DNA from: Thermoplasmataceae archaeon
GTDB lineage: Archaea > Thermoplasmatota > Thermoplasmata > Thermoplasmatales > Thermoplasmataceae
NCBI GenBank assembly: GCA_038729425.1
Contig: JAVYSB010000002.1
Location: forward strand, 171,052 to 235,051
Direction of reading: 5' to 3'
DNA length: 64,000 nt
The notes under the pieces were generated by a model that worked only from the letters and a program-made list of their open reading frames with translations, was not told the origin of the DNA and did no database searches. Numbering within the stretch: the first letter of the stretch is position 1; every line of letters starts with the position of its first letter. The translations under genes and the position numbers were made by a program. Below, piece by piece: positions 35,394 through 43,447 of the stretch.

Positions 35394-36113
35394 TTATCCG
35401 AGAATTGCATTAATTGCCGGACCAAGCGGAACATATGATGAGATTTCCCTGACATGATCCACCTCTACCGGCATTTTTACGGAAAACCGGTTGAGCCAAA
35501 CCGCACGTATGCCTGCATTAATAGCTCCAACGATATCCTGTTCCCAGGTATCGCCAACCATTACGGTTTCACTCGGTATAGTGTCTGCCTTGGTCATCGC
35601 AAATTCAAAAATTCTTGAATCCGGCTTTGAAACTCCAACCTCTCCAGAGGTAACGAGAATATCTACAAGATCACTCAGGCCACACAATTCAAGTTTCCTA
35701 GCCTGGCCTACAGTGGGGTTGTTGGTTATGACACATATCAACGTGTGTTTCTTCTTGAGCTCGTAAAGTAGTTTTTTTGCCCCGGGCACGGGACTCAAAC
35801 TTGAGTCATAACTATCAGTGAAAATTCTTACTGCATCAGTAATCTCCTGCTTGTGTGGTTTCATCCCGAAGTGCTCAAATACCATGCCCAGCCGCCTGCT
35901 CCTGAACAGCATCATCTCACTGTCTGTTTTGATCGGGGTACTCGGGAGAAATCTGTACCATGATTCTGTCCACACACGGTCCATTTCAAAGAGCGGTGCA
36001 TTTATTAACTCTGAAAAATGATTCTTCAATTCCACAAACGCGTATATCCTGGCATACGCATAATCTGTTAGCGTGTCATCAAGGTCGAAGAAAACCGTTT
36101 TTGCTTCTGGCAT
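35394..36113 (-). CDS. HAD-superfamily hydrolase (phosphatase-like)
   Basis: 239 residues. Motif I FFDLDDTLTD with nucleophile Asp10 and acid/base Asp12; a C1 helical cap between ~residues 18 and 90; motif II VITNN; motif III Lys in SKPDSRIFEFA; motif IV GDTWEQDIVGAINAG. This is the subfamily I layout shared by phosphoglycolate phosphatase and 2-haloacid dehalogenase-like enzymes; the DxD with two Asp favours a phosphatase. Substrate unknown. Single gene. Confidence 0.9.
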   Translation of the reverse strand: MPEAKTVFFDLDDTLTDYAYARIYAFVELKNHFSELINAPLFEMDRVWTESWYRFLPSTPIKTDSEMMLFRSRRLGMVFEHFGMKPHKQEITDAVRIFTDSYDSSLSPVPGAKKLLYELKKKHTLICVITNNPTVGQARKLELCGLSDLVDILVTSGEVGVSKPDSRIFEFAMTKADTIPSETVMVGDTWEQDIVGAINAGIRAVWLNRFSVKMPVEVDHVREISSYVPLGPAINAILG

Positions 36114-36219
36114 ATCTTTGCTGTTATTATCTCAGGAGTATTAACGATTTTTAATATGGCTTCTTTCTGTCACATGAAGTTGAAAAATAGCGATATACTG
36201 GGATACTTCACATTAGGAT

Positions 36220-36286
36220 CTTTCAATTCACCCAGGTTTTCCTGCTGACGTGGGAATGGGAATCCTGCGGTTCGTGAAATTGAAAG
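36220..36286. repeat. Imperfect long inverted repeat, possible structured RNA or terminator
   Basis: Arm CTTTCAATTCAC (36220-36231) pairs with GTGAAATTGAAAG (36274-36286, one bulged A). Inside, CAGGTTTTCC and GGAATCCTG can extend the stem. It lies between the M48-like gene (3' end) and the HAD gene (5' end), both on the minus strand. Confidence 0.4.
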
Positions 36287-36335
36287 AAGGAGACTATTGT
36301 TTCCTGACTAATTTTCGAGTCTCTCTGTAAACAGT

Positions 36336-37304
36336 TTACTGTTTTTTCGAGAGATTGGATAATCTCCGGTTCCTGCTCCTGTGAATAAACCACGACAAAA
36401 GTTTTCCGGATCTTCCCGATATCGAAGTAATTTGAATGTCTGACCCTTCAAGTTTATGTAATAGGGAAGCCACTGCAGCCGGATCGCCTGTTACTTTTGC
36501 AGCGTATCTGTCTGCACTCCCTTTTTGGTTAACAGCGATAATACCGACAATTACAGGAGAGAATATGATCTCAACAAACATTAGAATGCCTACTACAGGA
36601 AGGATGATAACACCGAAGTTTGGAAAACCACCCATCATTACATAAGCAAAGATGTCGGCTTCAAAGGCAAAGAAAGTTGCGATCAAGTAAATCATTTTGA
36701 CATCTTCATTATGAAAGTACTTGTATATTGAATAGGCAAGTAAAGCTTTCATTTCTTCTGGGGAAAGCATCTTTGCAAATGAATCAAGCAGAAATATCTT
36801 CTTTTCCCTGCGTACTGTATAAATTTTCCTGTCTGGGCGTACCATAAGTTCCGAAAGGAAGACAGAAGGAATATTGCCGTCATCACGTCCAAGCGTTCTG
36901 TGGACCATTTCTGTCAGATTTGCACTGTACACCCCGCCCGGAACCGTATTATCTGCTTTTCTTTTCGTAAAGCGGATAATGGAGTATGAAGCCGAATATA
37001 AGAGGGCGGTTAAGATTATAATTCCCAAGATTTGTTTTTCCAGCAGGGAGGGTAAATATGCGATCGTTGACACTAGGGTAGCTATGCTTCCCTCAACAAG
37101 ATATAACACCAGAAATACAACAGCTCTGGACTTTATACTGTATCTCAGTAGCCATACAACAAGATAAGAGGAAACCAGAAGAGATGACCAGATAATGGGG
37201 AGTAGGTAAATGATTTGAAGTAACTTGCTTGACCCAATTTCTACAAGGATAAGCAGCGGAATACTCATTAATGTGCTAGGGAAGAATTCAAAGGCTCTCC
37301 TCAC
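36336..37304 (-). CDS. M48 (HtpX-like) membrane protein lacking catalytic residues
   Basis: 322 residues. Four hydrophobic segments in the first 112 residues and two more at ~205-225 and ~231-257. The arrangement follows HtpX/M48 proteases: LSPEEMKALLA then the zinc-motif position, and the downstream ADRYAAKVTGDPAAVASLLHKLEG block. However, the HExxH position reads YSIYK (191-195) and the glutamate before A-D is serine (263), so all zinc ligands and the catalytic Glu are gone. Probably a pseudoprotease with a binding or regulatory role. Not obviously decayed: the frame is intact and composition normal. Confidence 0.75.
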   Translation of the reverse strand: MRRAFEFFPSTLMSIPLLILVEIGSSKLLQIIYLLPIIWSSLLVSSYLVVWLLRYSIKSRAVVFLVLYLVEGSIATLVSTIAYLPSLLEKQILGIIILTALLYSASYSIIRFTKRKADNTVPGGVYSANLTEMVHRTLGRDDGNIPSVFLSELMVRPDRKIYTVRREKKIFLLDSFAKMLSPEEMKALLAYSIYKYFHNEDVKMIYLIATFFAFEADIFAYVMMGGFPNFGVIILPVVGILMFVEIIFSPVIVGIIAVNQKGSADRYAAKVTGDPAAVASLLHKLEGSDIQITSISGRSGKLLSWFIHRSRNRRLSNLSKKQ

Positions 37305-37592
37305 AATCTCATAAGTGCTTAAATTATTTAAACCCTATTTCCCCAACAGAACAAACGTGCAAATTAACTGTTCTCCTCATGACTCGATTAAAATTAGCAA
37401 CTCTGCCAAACTAGCCCTGAGTGAAGGTGCTGCTCTTTTTCGATGTCGGGATTTTCCTACCGGAAGGTCTTCTTCAATGCAGAGTCTAGGGCACAAGAAG
37501 CTCACATGTCAAGTAAACGACTTTTATATCAGGGATAAATGATTTAAAGAGTTAACGTATCACTAGAATTGCGTATCAGAAGGTAGAAATCT
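37305..37592. other. Intergenic region between the M48-like gene and the 84-residue protein
   Basis: 288 bases. A CTTTTATAT box near 37529-37537 on the plus strand lies upstream of the small gene at 37593. No other gene or RNA recognised. Confidence 0.4.
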
Positions 37593-37847
37593 ATGTATGA
37601 CTGCTCAAAGATTCATAAGATTACAATACAATTTGCGGCTGAAGGACCCGGCAAGTATGCAGCCGATTCTTGGAAAGTTTTAAGCGAGGAGGAATCGAGG
37701 GCAATATGCCAGATAGCCAATGATACCGGAAAATCCATCGAATATATTATAAAGTCTCATAATGAAAAGAAGGTCAGGTCGATAGTTATAAACACAGAAG
37801 TGCACATGCCCGATCCAACGAAAAAGAAAGCCGCTGCGGAAGCTTAG
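37593..37847 (+). CDS. Small protein, unknown function
   Basis: 84 residues: beta-rich beginning (HKITIQFAAEGPGKYAADSW), a central helix (LSEEESRAICQIANDTGKSI) and a strand RSIVINTEVHMPDP followed by a Lys/Ala tail. Preceded by AGAAGGTAG (ribosome binding site) and a TATA-like box. Coding character looks genuine but no family was recognised. Convergent with the SDR gene. Confidence 0.5.
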   Translation: MYDCSKIHKITIQFAAEGPGKYAADSWKVLSEEESRAICQIANDTGKSIEYIIKSHNEKKVRSIVINTEVHMPDPTKKKAAAEA

Positions 37848-37856
37848 TAATACTAA

Positions 37857-38555
37857 TCAGTGCCTGAGACGGGTACCACCATCCACTGGAAGGACCACTC
37901 CATCGACCAGTAGTGATTCACTGTCTGCTAGCCATGTTACAGCGTTAGAAATGAGTTCTGGGGGGTCTCTTGGTCCTCCAAGTACGTAATCATCCGCTGA
38001 ACCGCCGATTGAATAAGGTGCCACTGCATTGACGCGAATGCCCTTCTTCAGCAGATAAGCTGCCATTGACATTGTGATGCTGTTAAGGGCACTTTTTGCC
38101 AGCGAATAGGATAATTTCTTCGGATCAGGGTATCGGAAGGTTTCCACGCTGCTGAATAGAATTATGGAAGAACCTGGCTTCATGAATCTTAATGCCGTGG
38201 AGGAAACGTTCACCGGTATGTTTACATGCGACGTTAACATTGGTGAGAGCTGATTCGGTTCATCAATATTATCCTCGCCATATCCACCGACCTGAATCAC
38301 CAGGCAATCAATGGACCCAAGAGAATCCATAACTTTGTTAATAATTCTGCTTGTATCCTCCTTGCTGGCCAGGTCACCAGCCAAAAAGTAGACGTTTCCC
38401 ATGTGCTTTAAGGAACTTGCAATGCTCTCAAGCTTGTTACCATTTCTGGAGGAAATGAAAACATCCCAGCCCTTTCTTATGAAATTCGAGATTAGGGGAA
38501 TCCCAAGAGTTTCGCTGACACCCATTATGGCAACATTACGATTTCTGTTTACCAT
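37857..38555 (-). CDS. Short-chain dehydrogenase/reductase (SDR)
   Basis: 232 residues from the Met at 38555 (MVNRNRNVAIMG); an upstream ATG at 38594 is in frame but adds only 13 unlikely residues. Rossmann fold: the nucleotide loop is GVSETLGIP (relaxed TGxxxGxG), followed by SRNGNKLES, AGDL, catalytic Ser in ILFSSVE and the YSLAK Tyr-Lys pair, then RVNAVAPYSIGG. The C-terminus VVLPVDGGTRLRH is typical. The Ser/Tyr/Lys triad is present so it is likely active; substrate unknown (3-oxoacyl or sugar type). Confidence 0.88.
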   Translation of the reverse strand: MVNRNRNVAIMGVSETLGIPLISNFIRKGWDVFISSRNGNKLESIASSLKHMGNVYFLAGDLASKEDTSRIINKVMDSLGSIDCLVIQVGGYGEDNIDEPNQLSPMLTSHVNIPVNVSSTALRFMKPGSSIILFSSVETFRYPDPKKLSYSLAKSALNSITMSMAAYLLKKGIRVNAVAPYSIGGSADDYVLGGPRDPPELISNAVTWLADSESLLVDGVVLPVDGGTRLRH

Positions 38556-38761
38556 AACGTAACATACCGTCATTGTGCAAATAGTTACAGCCATGCATGA
38601 CGATTTATCCTAAAAGACTTATATCCATGCTTGAAATAAGGAGCGACAGCATAAGATTCAATGGTACTGTCCCGGCATGGTAACCTCTCCAGCAGTGGCG
38701 GACCAGAGATTTGCCTAGCAGGTATAATGCTTAAAATCGTATGATGGTGATATAGTTGAAA

Positions 38762-39037
38762 ATGCCAAAGACAATGATGATGTATTGCAGATTCTGCAAC
38801 AAGCATACCCCGCATGAGGTCGAAAGAGTAAGGAAGAAGAAGGCCAGTGAATTCAAGGCGGGACAGAGAAGATTCAGGCGCGTTACCTCTGGTTTTGGAG
38901 GTTTTCCAAGGCCTAAGTTTGAAGGAAGAGAGAAGCCAACTAAAAGAGTAAGCATAAGGTTCAGGTGTCAAACGTGCAAGAGGGCATCGACACATCCTAC
39001 ACAGAGGGCAAAGAAATTTGAGCTTATGGAGGCGTGA
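38762..39037 (+). CDS. rpl44e: Ribosomal protein eL42 (L44e)
   Basis: 91 residues from the ATG at 38762; a TTG two codons upstream would add Met-Lys. Zinc ribbon CRFC (9-12) and CQTC pairs, with NKHTPHEVERVRKKKASEF and GGFPRPKFEGREKPTKRV typical of L44e. E-site protein of the large subunit. First gene of the L44e-S27e-aIF2alpha-Nop10-PAC2 operon. Confidence 0.95.
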   Translation: MPKTMMMYCRFCNKHTPHEVERVRKKKASEFKAGQRRFRRVTSGFGGFPRPKFEGREKPTKRVSIRFRCQTCKRASTHPTQRAKKFELMEA

Positions 39038-39040
39038 AAA

Positions 39041-39238
39041 ATGAGTGAGCAGAAATTTGTCAAATTGAAAAGCATTGGAAACAAATTCATAAAGATAAAA
39101 TGTAAGGACTGTGGAAGTGAACAGATTACTTATTCCAAAGGTTCATCAACTGTTATATGTAACATTTGCGGTGCTACAATAGCTAAGCCCACGGGCGGAA
39201 CCATATCGGTTTCCGGGGAATTCAGCGGAGAAGCATAA
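39041..39238 (+). CDS. rps27e: Ribosomal protein eS27
   Basis: 65 residues. Zinc ribbon CKDC and CNIC with GSEQITYSKGSSTVICNICG; ends GTISVSGEFSGEA. Small-subunit protein. Stop codon TAATG shares with the aIF2alpha start. Confidence 0.95.
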   Translation: MSEQKFVKLKSIGNKFIKIKCKDCGSEQITYSKGSSTVICNICGATIAKPTGGTISVSGEFSGEA

Positions 39239-39996
39239 TGCGAAAAGAGCTTCCAGATGTTGGTGACCTTGTAGTCGTAACCATCAAGGAAGTCAGAAAC
39301 TTCGGAGCCAGTGTCAAGCTTGATGAATATCCTGAGAAGGAGGGCTTCGTACACATAGCAGAAGTTGCAACAGGCTGGGTCAAGCACATCCGTGATTTTC
39401 TGAGGGAGGGACAGAGAACCGTCTGTAAAGTTCTTGGCGTTAATCAGAGTAGAGGATACGTGGACCTTTCTCTAAAGCGTGTAAACGATCATCAGAGGAG
39501 AGAGAAAATATCTGAATGGAAGAACGAACAGAAGTCAGAAAAACTCCTGGAGATCGTCGCAAAATCACTTAAGAAGACCGTTGAAGAATGTGACACTGAA
39601 TTTGCAGACGATCTTCGACGAACATATGGAAACCTGTACAATGCATTTGATGATGCTGCATCAAATGAAGACTGGTTGCCAGATATCAAAGCTAAATGGA
39701 AGAGTGCAATGATAAAAGTCGCGAAGGAGAATATCAATACTCCATTCGTGAAGATAAATGGCATGATTGAGGCTTATTCCACAGCCGGAAATGGGGTTGA
39801 CATGGTAAAAGACACAATCTCGCAGGGCATGCTACCTGGCGTCAATGTACAGTATGCAGGGGCTCCAAGGTACCGGCTTGTAGTAACTGAAAAGGATTAT
39901 AAATCAGCCGAAGATTTACTGAAGAAATCAATTCAGGCGATAACCGAAGCTGCGAAAAGGGATTCCGTGAACTTTGAGTTCACTAGAAAACAGTAA
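39238..39996 (+). CDS. Translation initiation factor aIF2 subunit alpha
   Basis: 252 residues. S1 domain at residues 8-80 (GDLVVVTIKEVRNFGASVKL, EGFVHIAEVATGWVKHIRDF), helical domain ~90-170, and alpha-beta C-terminal domain that contacts the gamma subunit (QYAGAPRYRLVVTEKDYKSA). Helps aIF2 deliver initiator tRNA. The residue corresponding to eukaryotic Ser51 lies around HIRDF; no Ser is at that spot, as usual in archaea. Confidence 0.96.
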   Translation: MRKELPDVGDLVVVTIKEVRNFGASVKLDEYPEKEGFVHIAEVATGWVKHIRDFLREGQRTVCKVLGVNQSRGYVDLSLKRVNDHQRREKISEWKNEQKSEKLLEIVAKSLKKTVEECDTEFADDLRRTYGNLYNAFDDAASNEDWLPDIKAKWKSAMIKVAKENINTPFVKINGMIEAYSTAGNGVDMVKDTISQGMLPGVNVQYAGAPRYRLVVTEKDYKSAEDLLKKSIQAITEAAKRDSVNFEFTRKQ

Positions 39997-40000
39997 CGTT

Positions 40001-40189
40001 ATGCACTCATTAATTAGGAAATGCACAGAAAACGGGCACTACACCATGAAGGAGACGTGTCCAATATGCGGTTCGCATACAGAATTCGCTATACCGCCAA
40101 AGTACTCTCCATCTGATAGGTTTCAGAAATACAGGTTGAAACTAAGGGAGGCCGAGAGAAATGGAAAAAATAATAATAAATCAATTTAA
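40001..40189 (+). CDS. nop10: Nop10, box H/ACA RNP protein
   Basis: 62 residues from the ATG at 40001. IRKCTENGHYTMKETCPICG and AIPPKYSPSDRFQKYRLKLR match archaeal Nop10, but the usual first pair C-x2-C is reduced to a single Cys (C-T-E-N), leaving Cys8, Cys20, Cys23 and possibly His13 as ligands. A basic tail follows. Partner of Cbf5. Overlaps the PAC2 gene by 29 nt. Confidence 0.92.
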   Translation: MHSLIRKCTENGHYTMKETCPICGSHTEFAIPPKYSPSDRFQKYRLKLREAERNGKNNNKSI

Positions 40190-40919
40190 GAAGCCAAAAT
40201 TGAATGCGCCAATTTTAATAGGGGGCCTTCCAGGCATAGGTAACATTGGGAAGATCGCAGCGGAATATTTGATCGAAAAGCTAAAGCTACAGAAAATGCT
40301 CGACATTTTCTCGGAGTATCTTCCGCCACAGGTATTCATTGGTGATGATAATACTATATTCCTGGTAAGGAACTCAATCTATTACAAGAAGTTCAAGGGG
40401 AGGAAAGATCTTATGGTTCTTGTTGGGGATTTCCAGGGCACAACCCAGGAAGGGCAGTACGAAATGTCACACACTGTACTTGAGATAGCTAGGAAGAACA
40501 ACGTAAGTATGCTTTACACCCTAGGTGGATACAGCATTGGAAAAATCATAGAATCTCCTAGAATACTAGGAGCAGTTACCAATATAGAGTTGAAGAAACC
40601 ACTTCAGGACAGTGGGGTCGTGTTTCCAAAGGGTGAACCGGGTGGTGGAATAGTTGGCTCCGCCGGCGTAATGCTGGGGCTCGCAAAGGAAATATTCTCA
40701 ATAAACGGAGCCTGCCTGATGGGGGAGACTTCAGGCTATTTTGCAGATCCAAAAGGAGCAAGGGAAATGCTGAAGGTCCTTTCCACTATCCTTGACGTGG
40801 AAATTGATCTTTCCGATATAGAGGAAAGAAGCAAACAGATCGAGCAGATTACTGAGAAGATGCAGGAAGAGGTTCAGGGCAAGAACCAGCCGAAGGAAGA
40901 CCTGGGATACTTCCGGTGA
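40161..40919 (+). CDS. PAC2-family protein (proteasome assembly chaperone-like)
   Basis: 252 residues. GGLPGIGNIGKIAAEYLIEK at the N-terminus, VLVGDFQGTTQEGQYEMSHT, LYTLGGYSIGK and GGGIVGSAGVMLGLAKEIFS are PAC2 blocks (COG2047 type); the last ~45 residues are a charged coiled-coil. Archaeal members (PbaA-like) bind proteasome alpha subunits or related folds in vitro; physiological role not firmly known. Placement after Nop10 is widespread in archaea. Confidence 0.9.
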   Translation: MEKIIINQFKKPKLNAPILIGGLPGIGNIGKIAAEYLIEKLKLQKMLDIFSEYLPPQVFIGDDNTIFLVRNSIYYKKFKGRKDLMVLVGDFQGTTQEGQYEMSHTVLEIARKNNVSMLYTLGGYSIGKIIESPRILGAVTNIELKKPLQDSGVVFPKGEPGGGIVGSAGVMLGLAKEIFSINGACLMGETSGYFADPKGAREMLKVLSTILDVEIDLSDIEERSKQIEQITEKMQEEVQGKNQPKEDLGYFR

Positions 40920-41290
40920 CATCCTCCCCACCTATGGGATGGGGCTTCCTGCCTCTGAGACCGGAGTAGCCATTGTGCGGGTAGAGCCACGATCTTCGCA
41001 GGCATAAATTCGGGGGTGCCTCCCTCTTTTTCATACCCCTTTTGTAAACGCTGTTGGCTGCGTTGAGATCCCTTGTTGATCTCTAGACTGCCTCATTGCA
41101 ATGAAAGATGCGATCCGAAAGCTTCAGATCATCTTTCACCAACCTCACTTGCTGCATTTCCTTTACGTCATCGTCTAGATCATGTTGATGAACTGCGTAA
41201 TGTTTAGACTTTGTGTGGTCCTGAAAAGCTTGTGGAAGTGATCCTAATGACATTCTATTCCCTTGATCTCTGCATCTTATGTATCAGAGC
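40919..41290 (-). pseudogene. IS200/IS605-type TnpB relic (3' part)
   Basis: The minus strand reads a degraded TnpB C-terminus: KDDLKLSDRIFHCNEAV, then an in-frame TAG where the second zinc-finger Cys pair and catalytic Asp region should be, then RDLNAANSVYKRGMKKREAP. The N-terminal two-thirds of TnpB is missing and no TnpA is nearby. The minus-strand 3' end finishes with a small CCCC/GGGG hairpin (plus 40926-40944) and GGATGTCA, resembling an IS605-family right end. It abuts the PAC2 stop codon, so insertion happened at the end of that operon. Inactive. Confidence 0.7.
40926..40944 (-). repeat. Hairpin of a probable IS605-type right end
   Basis: CCCC-A-CC (40926-40932) and GG-AT-GGGG (40937-40944) fold into a short hairpin around TATG, positioned just beyond the TnpB relic's conserved C-terminus, where IS200/IS605 elements carry the subterminal structure recognised by TnpA. 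Confidence 0.45.
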
Positions 41291-41554
41291 TACTTCTGAC
41301 CTTTATTTTGAGGAGATCGACGGTTGTGTGATTCGTAAGTAAATTATTTCGATATTTCAGATCCGGGATAAAGTCATATTGTAACGAATATTCAGAATGT
41401 GCGCCTTTATCCGGGCCGTAAGACATAGTTATTGCATGTTAATTTATAGTAAAAATCTCTATCTCGCTTTAATCCCCATGACTCGACGAGGAGAGTTCCC
41501 GCCTGCAAGTGATAAGCCCTTTGTGAGTGGTCAGAAAAAAAGTAATTCCCGGCG

Positions 41555-41564
41555 AAAAAATATA
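41555..41564 (+). promoter_or_regulatory. top6B: TATA box of the topoisomerase VI operon
   Basis: AAAAAATATA at 41555-41564, preceded by a purine-rich BRE-like GGCG-A stretch, is centred ~28 nt before the ATG at 41588. The spacing supports a leaderless start there rather than at the ATG at 41564, which lies inside the box. Confidence 0.55.
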
Positions 41565-41587
41565 TGCAGGGGACTCATAGGAATACT

Positions 41588-43447
41588 ATGGTTTCCAAGC
41601 CACCATCTTCACATTATAAAGAGATATCCATAGCAGAATTTTTCGAGAAGAACAGGCATATACTCGGCTTTGACTCTCCACAGAAATCTGTTTTCATGAT
41701 CGTGAAAGAAGCTCTGGATAACTCTCTGGATGCCTGTGAAGAAGGGAGATATCTGCCAGAAATATACGTTGAAATTTCACGCAAAGCAGAGGATGTATTC
41801 GCAATAACGGTAAGGGATAACGGGCCGGGCATTGAGAGACTCGAAATTCCAAAAGTATTTGGCCAGCTGCTCTACGGATCACGCTTTCATTCTGTAAGAC
41901 AGTCAAGAGGACAGCAGGGTATAGGAATAACAGCAGCAATCCTTTATGGCCAGATTACAACCGGGGAATCCTCGCGCATAGTAACAAGAACGCCGGATTC
42001 TGACGTCGGCTTCGAGATATTTCTGCAGATAAATGTCAGGGAAAACAGGGGAAATGTAATTTCAGAAAAGCCAGTAATCGTTAACTATGATCATGGAACC
42101 GAGATAACCATAACCGCCAAAGGTAAATACCAGGTGGGAAAGCAATCCGTAATTGAATACTTAAAGGAAACTGCGGTCGTCAACCCCGACATGAATCTCA
42201 CATTTGTTGATCCTGATGGAAGGAAAACCATATTCAAGCGGAGTACTGAAGTCTTACCCGAACCCTCGGTGTCCATAAAACCACACCCTCTGGGGCTTGA
42301 GCCAGGGGAAATCATTGGACTTGCATCCACATCAACGGAAAAAAGCATGAAATTATTTCTTTCTGGTGAATTCAACAGGGTCAGTGAACGTGTCGCGCAA
42401 GAGATACTAACAATTTCCGGAGTGGGCCCGGAAGCAGACCCAAAGTCGTTGAAGGCTGAGAGTGCGATAAAACTGCAACAGGCATTCAGGAAAGTTAAGC
42501 TTATGCCACCGCCTGTAGACTGCCTTTCACCGCTGGGGGAAGAGTATATCAGGAGAGGGTTGAGAACAGTTTACGAAGAAATGCATCCGGCTTTTTATTC
42601 CAAGCCCGTGATGAGACCGGTCTCAGTTTACAGCGGCAATCCCTTTTCAGTAGAAGTTGGCATAGTTTACGGCGGAGAAATCAAGGCCGATGACCAGGTC
42701 AAGATCATTAGGTACGCTAACAAAGTCCCACTTCTCTATCAGGCCGGAGCCTGTGCCATCACGAAGGCAATATCAGAGGTAGACTGGCGTCCCTATGGCA
42801 TGGACCAGAAACAGGGCATAGGAATTCCCTTTGGACCAATGATAATTCTGGTCCATGTGTTCAGTACGAGGGTTCCGTACACTTCAGAATCAAAGGAGGC
42901 AATAGCCGCAGTACCGGAAATCTCGGAAGAAATCAAATTTGCCCTTAAATCCGTCGCGCGTGGGCTCAAATCCTTCATGAACAAGAATGAGAGGCGGGAA
43001 AAGGCCAGTGAAAAATTTGACCTTGTCATGAACATAATTCCCTCCATAGGCAGGAAGTGTGCCAGTATACTCGGAAAGGAGGAGCCAAAGATAGACATGG
43101 TGATTTCCAGGATCGCAAATACGGTATTCATAAACGAGACACATTCGAAGAATGAGAACTGCTTTGACGTTCTGGCAAAGATTTTCAATTATACCACAGA
43201 GGAAAGATCGTTTGATCTCTACGCTGAACCCTTTGACGGAGAAGTGGAGGGAGAGGCCAAATGGACTATTGAATCCATACCTCCGGCATCGGTGCGGGAA
43301 ATAAAATTCAGAGTGAGAACAGAAGCGGAAAGGTACTCCGGGACTGAATACTTCACATCCGGGATAGACCCGGTGCTTGTGCACGGCGCCGAGCCACTTC
43401 CTGGCGACTGGTCAATAAGGGAGGAGGTAGAGGAAGATGAACAATGA
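41588..43447 (+). CDS. top6B: DNA topoisomerase VI subunit B
   Basis: 619 residues from the ATG at 41588 (MVSKPPSSHYKEISIAEFFE). ATPase half of a type IIB topoisomerase: Bergerat-fold motifs EALDNSLDACEEG, VRDNGPGIE and RGQQGIGITAAILYG; helix-two-turn-helix region ~270-330; transducer domain with the switch lysine area MDQKQGIGIPFGP; and a C-terminal ~80-residue Ig-like domain seen in some archaeal forms. Forms a heterotetramer with Top6A to pass one duplex through another. Overlaps top6A by 11 nt. Confidence 0.96.
   Translation: MVSKPPSSHYKEISIAEFFEKNRHILGFDSPQKSVFMIVKEALDNSLDACEEGRYLPEIYVEISRKAEDVFAITVRDNGPGIERLEIPKVFGQLLYGSRFHSVRQSRGQQGIGITAAILYGQITTGESSRIVTRTPDSDVGFEIFLQINVRENRGNVISEKPVIVNYDHGTEITITAKGKYQVGKQSVIEYLKETAVVNPDMNLTFVDPDGRKTIFKRSTEVLPEPSVSIKPHPLGLEPGEIIGLASTSTEKSMKLFLSGEFNRVSERVAQEILTISGVGPEADPKSLKAESAIKLQQAFRKVKLMPPPVDCLSPLGEEYIRRGLRTVYEEMHPAFYSKPVMRPVSVYSGNPFSVEVGIVYGGEIKADDQVKIIRYANKVPLLYQAGACAITKAISEVDWRPYGMDQKQGIGIPFGPMIILVHVFSTRVPYTSESKEAIAAVPEISEEIKFALKSVARGLKSFMNKNERREKASEKFDLVMNIIPSIGRKCASILGKEEPKIDMVISRIANTVFINETHSKNENCFDVLAKIFNYTTEERSFDLYAEPFDGEVEGEAKWTIESIPPASVREIKFRVRTEAERYSGTEYFTSGIDPVLVHGAEPLPGDWSIREEVEEDEQ

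Noticed and set aside
36220-36286. Arms ending in ATTGAAAG recall the 3' end of some CRISPR repeats
   Set aside because: Only two copies in inverted, not direct, orientation with no spacer array and no cas genes.
37315-37542. 75-codon plus-strand frame upstream of the small gene at 37593
   Set aside because: No ribosome binding site, irregular composition, and it overlaps the likely promoter of the next gene.
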